DNA of 6,556 nt from a bacterium (GTDB lineage Archaea; Thermoproteota; Nitrososphaeria; Nitrososphaerales; CADDZS01), in contig DAIDAB010000114.1 of NCBI GenBank assembly GCA_027310845.1, positions 1 to 6,556 of the forward strand, read 5' to 3'. The notes below the pieces were generated by a model. The model had not been told where the DNA came from and searched no databases. It saw nothing but the letters and a program-made list of their open reading frames with translations. Of the stretch, positions 6,292 through 6,556 are shown piece by piece; the stretch's first letter is position 1; each line of letters begins with the position of its first letter. A program made the translations under genes and the position numbers.

Positions 6292-6556
6292 AAAGTACAA
6301 TAGAAGCCGTGAAGGAGCTGACTTATGGAGATCACTTACCTAACGGAGTCACTCTGCTCTCGGGAAGAAGCGGTAGCGGAAAGACAATTTTCTGCGAACA
6401 GTTCTCATACGAAATGCTTCGTGAAGGTGGAAAGGTGCTCTGGATCACGACGGAAGAACTGCCCCAAACACTCCGAGATGGAATGAAGGCCTTCGGGTGG
6501 ACTGTTGACAAATACGAAAAGGACGGCAGACTCTCCATTCTGGACGCCGCCAGCCC
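6288..6556 (+). CDS. Second KaiC-like (RadA-domain) ATPase, partial (C-terminal part off right edge)
   Basis: The frame is open from GTG at 6288 to the right edge (89 codons). Visible features are Walker A GRSGSGKT at 26-33, a TTEE motif with the paired glutamates E56-E57, and FGW followed by KYEK at 69-78, then a strand ILDAASP. The spacing of all of these matches the complete KaiC-like protein in this window, so the two are paralogues. Walker B and the C-terminal half lie outside the window. The KaiC N-terminal signature (TG..GLD..LGGG) is not recognisable; only a short degenerate stretch precedes the P-loop. GTG overlaps the stop of the solenoid gene (GTGA), so translation is probably coupled. 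A GGAGGT at 6257-6262 is too far from GTG but well placed for ATT at 6267, which leaves the exact start open. Whether a second KaiC domain follows cannot be seen. Confidence 0.85.
   Translation, partial: MKSTIEAVKELTYGDHLPNGVTLLSGRSGSGKTIFCEQFSYEMLREGGKVLWITTEELPQTLRDGMKAFGWTVDKYEKDGRLSILDAAS

Overview
The window looks archaeal. It encodes two KaiC-like (RadA/RecA-fold) ATPases, a P-loop ATPase of HerA/FtsK/VirD4 type and a very large helical-repeat protein. It has TATA-like boxes rather than -35/-10 pairs, Shine-Dalgarno matches to the usual archaeal 16S tail, and frequent TTG/GTG starts. Arg codons are mostly AGA/AGG and base composition is moderate. The lineage cannot be fixed from the sequence; a TACK-type or other uncultured archaeon is a guess.

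Layout, left to right. (1) Positions 1-1344, minus strand: a HerA/FtsK-like ATPase that runs off the left edge, with 448 codons visible. It has a long unrecognised helical N-terminal region, a charged coiled coil, then a P-loop in which the Walker A lysine is arginine. (2) 1345-1532: a short gap with a good ribosome binding site and a weak promoter candidate. (3) 1533-2315, minus: a complete 260-residue single-domain KaiC-like ATPase starting at TTG. (4) 2316-2748: a 433-base divergent intergenic region. It holds TATA-like boxes for both directions, a perfect 9-bp inverted repeat flanking one of them, and a possible 50-codon ORF that overlaps the next gene. (5) 2749-6291, plus: an 1180-residue TPR-like solenoid with an Ig-like beta domain and a C-terminal coiled coil, also starting at TTG. 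(6) 6288-6556, plus: the beginning of a second KaiC-like ATPase, overlapping the scaffold gene by GTGA and running off the right edge.

How the genes may work together (inference): the plus-strand pair (solenoid plus KaiC-like) is almost certainly one transcription unit, and translational coupling suggests the two products work together. The minus-strand KaiC-like gene and HerA-like gene run in the same direction and may be co-expressed. KaiC-like ATPases have been proposed as signal-transduction hubs in archaea. Two divergent KaiC paralogues around a giant TPR/Ig/coiled-coil scaffold, next to a ring-type ATPase, fit a multi-protein signalling or NTP-driven assembly. No substrate, effector or output can be read from the sequence.

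No tRNA, rRNA, CRISPR array, insertion sequence or attachment site was seen.
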